Assembly: GCA_054661495.1 (NCBI GenBank)
Contig: BAAFSQ010000042.1
Span: forward strand, 1 to 56,064
From: Zygophlyctis sp. KS116
Taxonomy: Eukaryota > Chytridiomycota
DNA length: 56,064 nucleotides
Direction: 5' to 3'
Shown here: positions 55,924-56,064 of the stretch, piece after piece
Numbering within the stretch: the stretch's first letter is position 1
Layout of the letters: the number at the start of each line of letters is the position of its first letter
The notes under the pieces: generated by a model
Seen by the model: the letters and a program-made list of their open reading frames with translations, nothing else
Database searches by the model: none
Told to the model about the DNA's origin: nothing
Translations under genes and position numbers: made by a program

Positions 55924-56064
55924 ATGGATTTGTATCAAAAAGTAATTAAAAATAATATACATGCTTCATTAAACCATATACAAATCATTTTTTACATTAT
56001 AGCTTTGAGTGAGCAGACATCGACGATTGATTCTTGGCTGTTACTGAAATTTCTCCATTTTCTA
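55924..56064 (+). CDS. Possible gene start, cut by the window edge
   Basis: An ATG at 55924 (MDLYQK) is followed by GTAATT, and a 3' AG at about 56015 would continue an open frame (TSTIDSWLLLKFLHFL) to the end of the window. The 39-bp distance to the SRP72 start would fit the divergent pairs seen elsewhere, but the intron would be about 76 nt and no family is recognisable. Confidence 0.2.
   Translation, partial: MDLYQKVIKNNIHASLNHIQIIFYIIALSEQTSTIDSWLLLKFLHFL

Noticed and set aside
1-56064. Virus-derived or LTR-type elements
   Set aside because: I saw no reverse transcriptase, integrase, capsid or protein-primed polymerase motifs and no long terminal repeats; the inverted repeats at 21.2 and 29.6 kb contain host-type sequence and lack element-like ends.

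Overview
This window is nuclear DNA from a compact, AT-rich eukaryote. I read about 40 protein genes on both strands; roughly three quarters of them are interrupted. By joining reading frames at GT..AG boundaries that restore conserved protein sequence I infer about 81 spliceosomal introns. Apart from four longer ones (55, 56, 72 and 125 nt), all are 20-33 nt long, most often 24-28 and very often exactly 26. Stop codons TAA, TAG and TGA are all used, so the code looks standard. The gene set has acetolactate synthase, cystathionine beta-lyase, 3-hydroxyanthranilate dioxygenase, Atos, IML2/TTC39, TMEM120, CASTOR-like, ALKBH6 and a mitochondrial pyruvate carrier. This points to a fungus or close relative that keeps many 'animal-like' genes; an early-diverging lineage such as Rozellomycota/Cryptomycota or aphelids is my inference, not something the sequence proves.

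Layout. 0.1-9.5 kb: one giant minus-strand gene for a ZNFX1-like superfamily 1 helicase with a CCCH finger, a run of seven small Cys/His motifs inside the helicase core, NFX1-type fingers and two C-terminal CbxX-type AAA+ modules; it is split near its 3' end by an exact 31-bp tandem duplication. 9.5-10.2 kb: no recognised gene. 10.2-20.9 kb: acetolactate synthase, TMEM120, a P5B-type ATPase, a Cys-Pro-rich tail-anchored protein, ALKBH6 (with a 10-nt microexon), a nuclear gene for mitochondrial uS3, OST4 and a PIN4 parvulin. 20.9-21.7 kb: a decayed stretch holding gene remnants and one arm of an inverted repeat. 21.7-29.4 kb: NOP16, CENP-S, a GPI-anchored CAP-like protein, HAAO, an MFS transporter, a Brp/Blh carotene-cleaving enzyme, a PPxY membrane protein and a uridine kinase with a degenerate uracil phosphoribosyltransferase half. 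29.4-29.8 kb: the other repeat arm and a small broken gene.

29.9-42.9 kb: IML2/TTC39, acyltransferase, eS17 (with a probable box C/D snoRNA in its intron), CASTOR-like, Atos, a TALE homeodomain protein, PRP17, cystathionine beta-lyase, a neuronal-calcium-sensor protein, an ER FKBP, an OTU deubiquitinase and MPC1. 42.9-56 kb: a small secreted Cys-rich protein, an F-BAR/SH3 protein, an unrecognised nuclear-looking protein, MED15, a nitrilase, the MPS1 kinase, an SDR, MAF1 and SRP72, with a possible gene start at the right edge.

Genes are packed tightly: divergent pairs share promoters of about 45-160 bp, two convergent pairs have interlocking stop codons, and MPC1 overlaps the next coding sequence on the same strand. 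Most genes are housekeeping and unrelated in pathway. No tRNA, rRNA, CRISPR or virus-like element was recognised.
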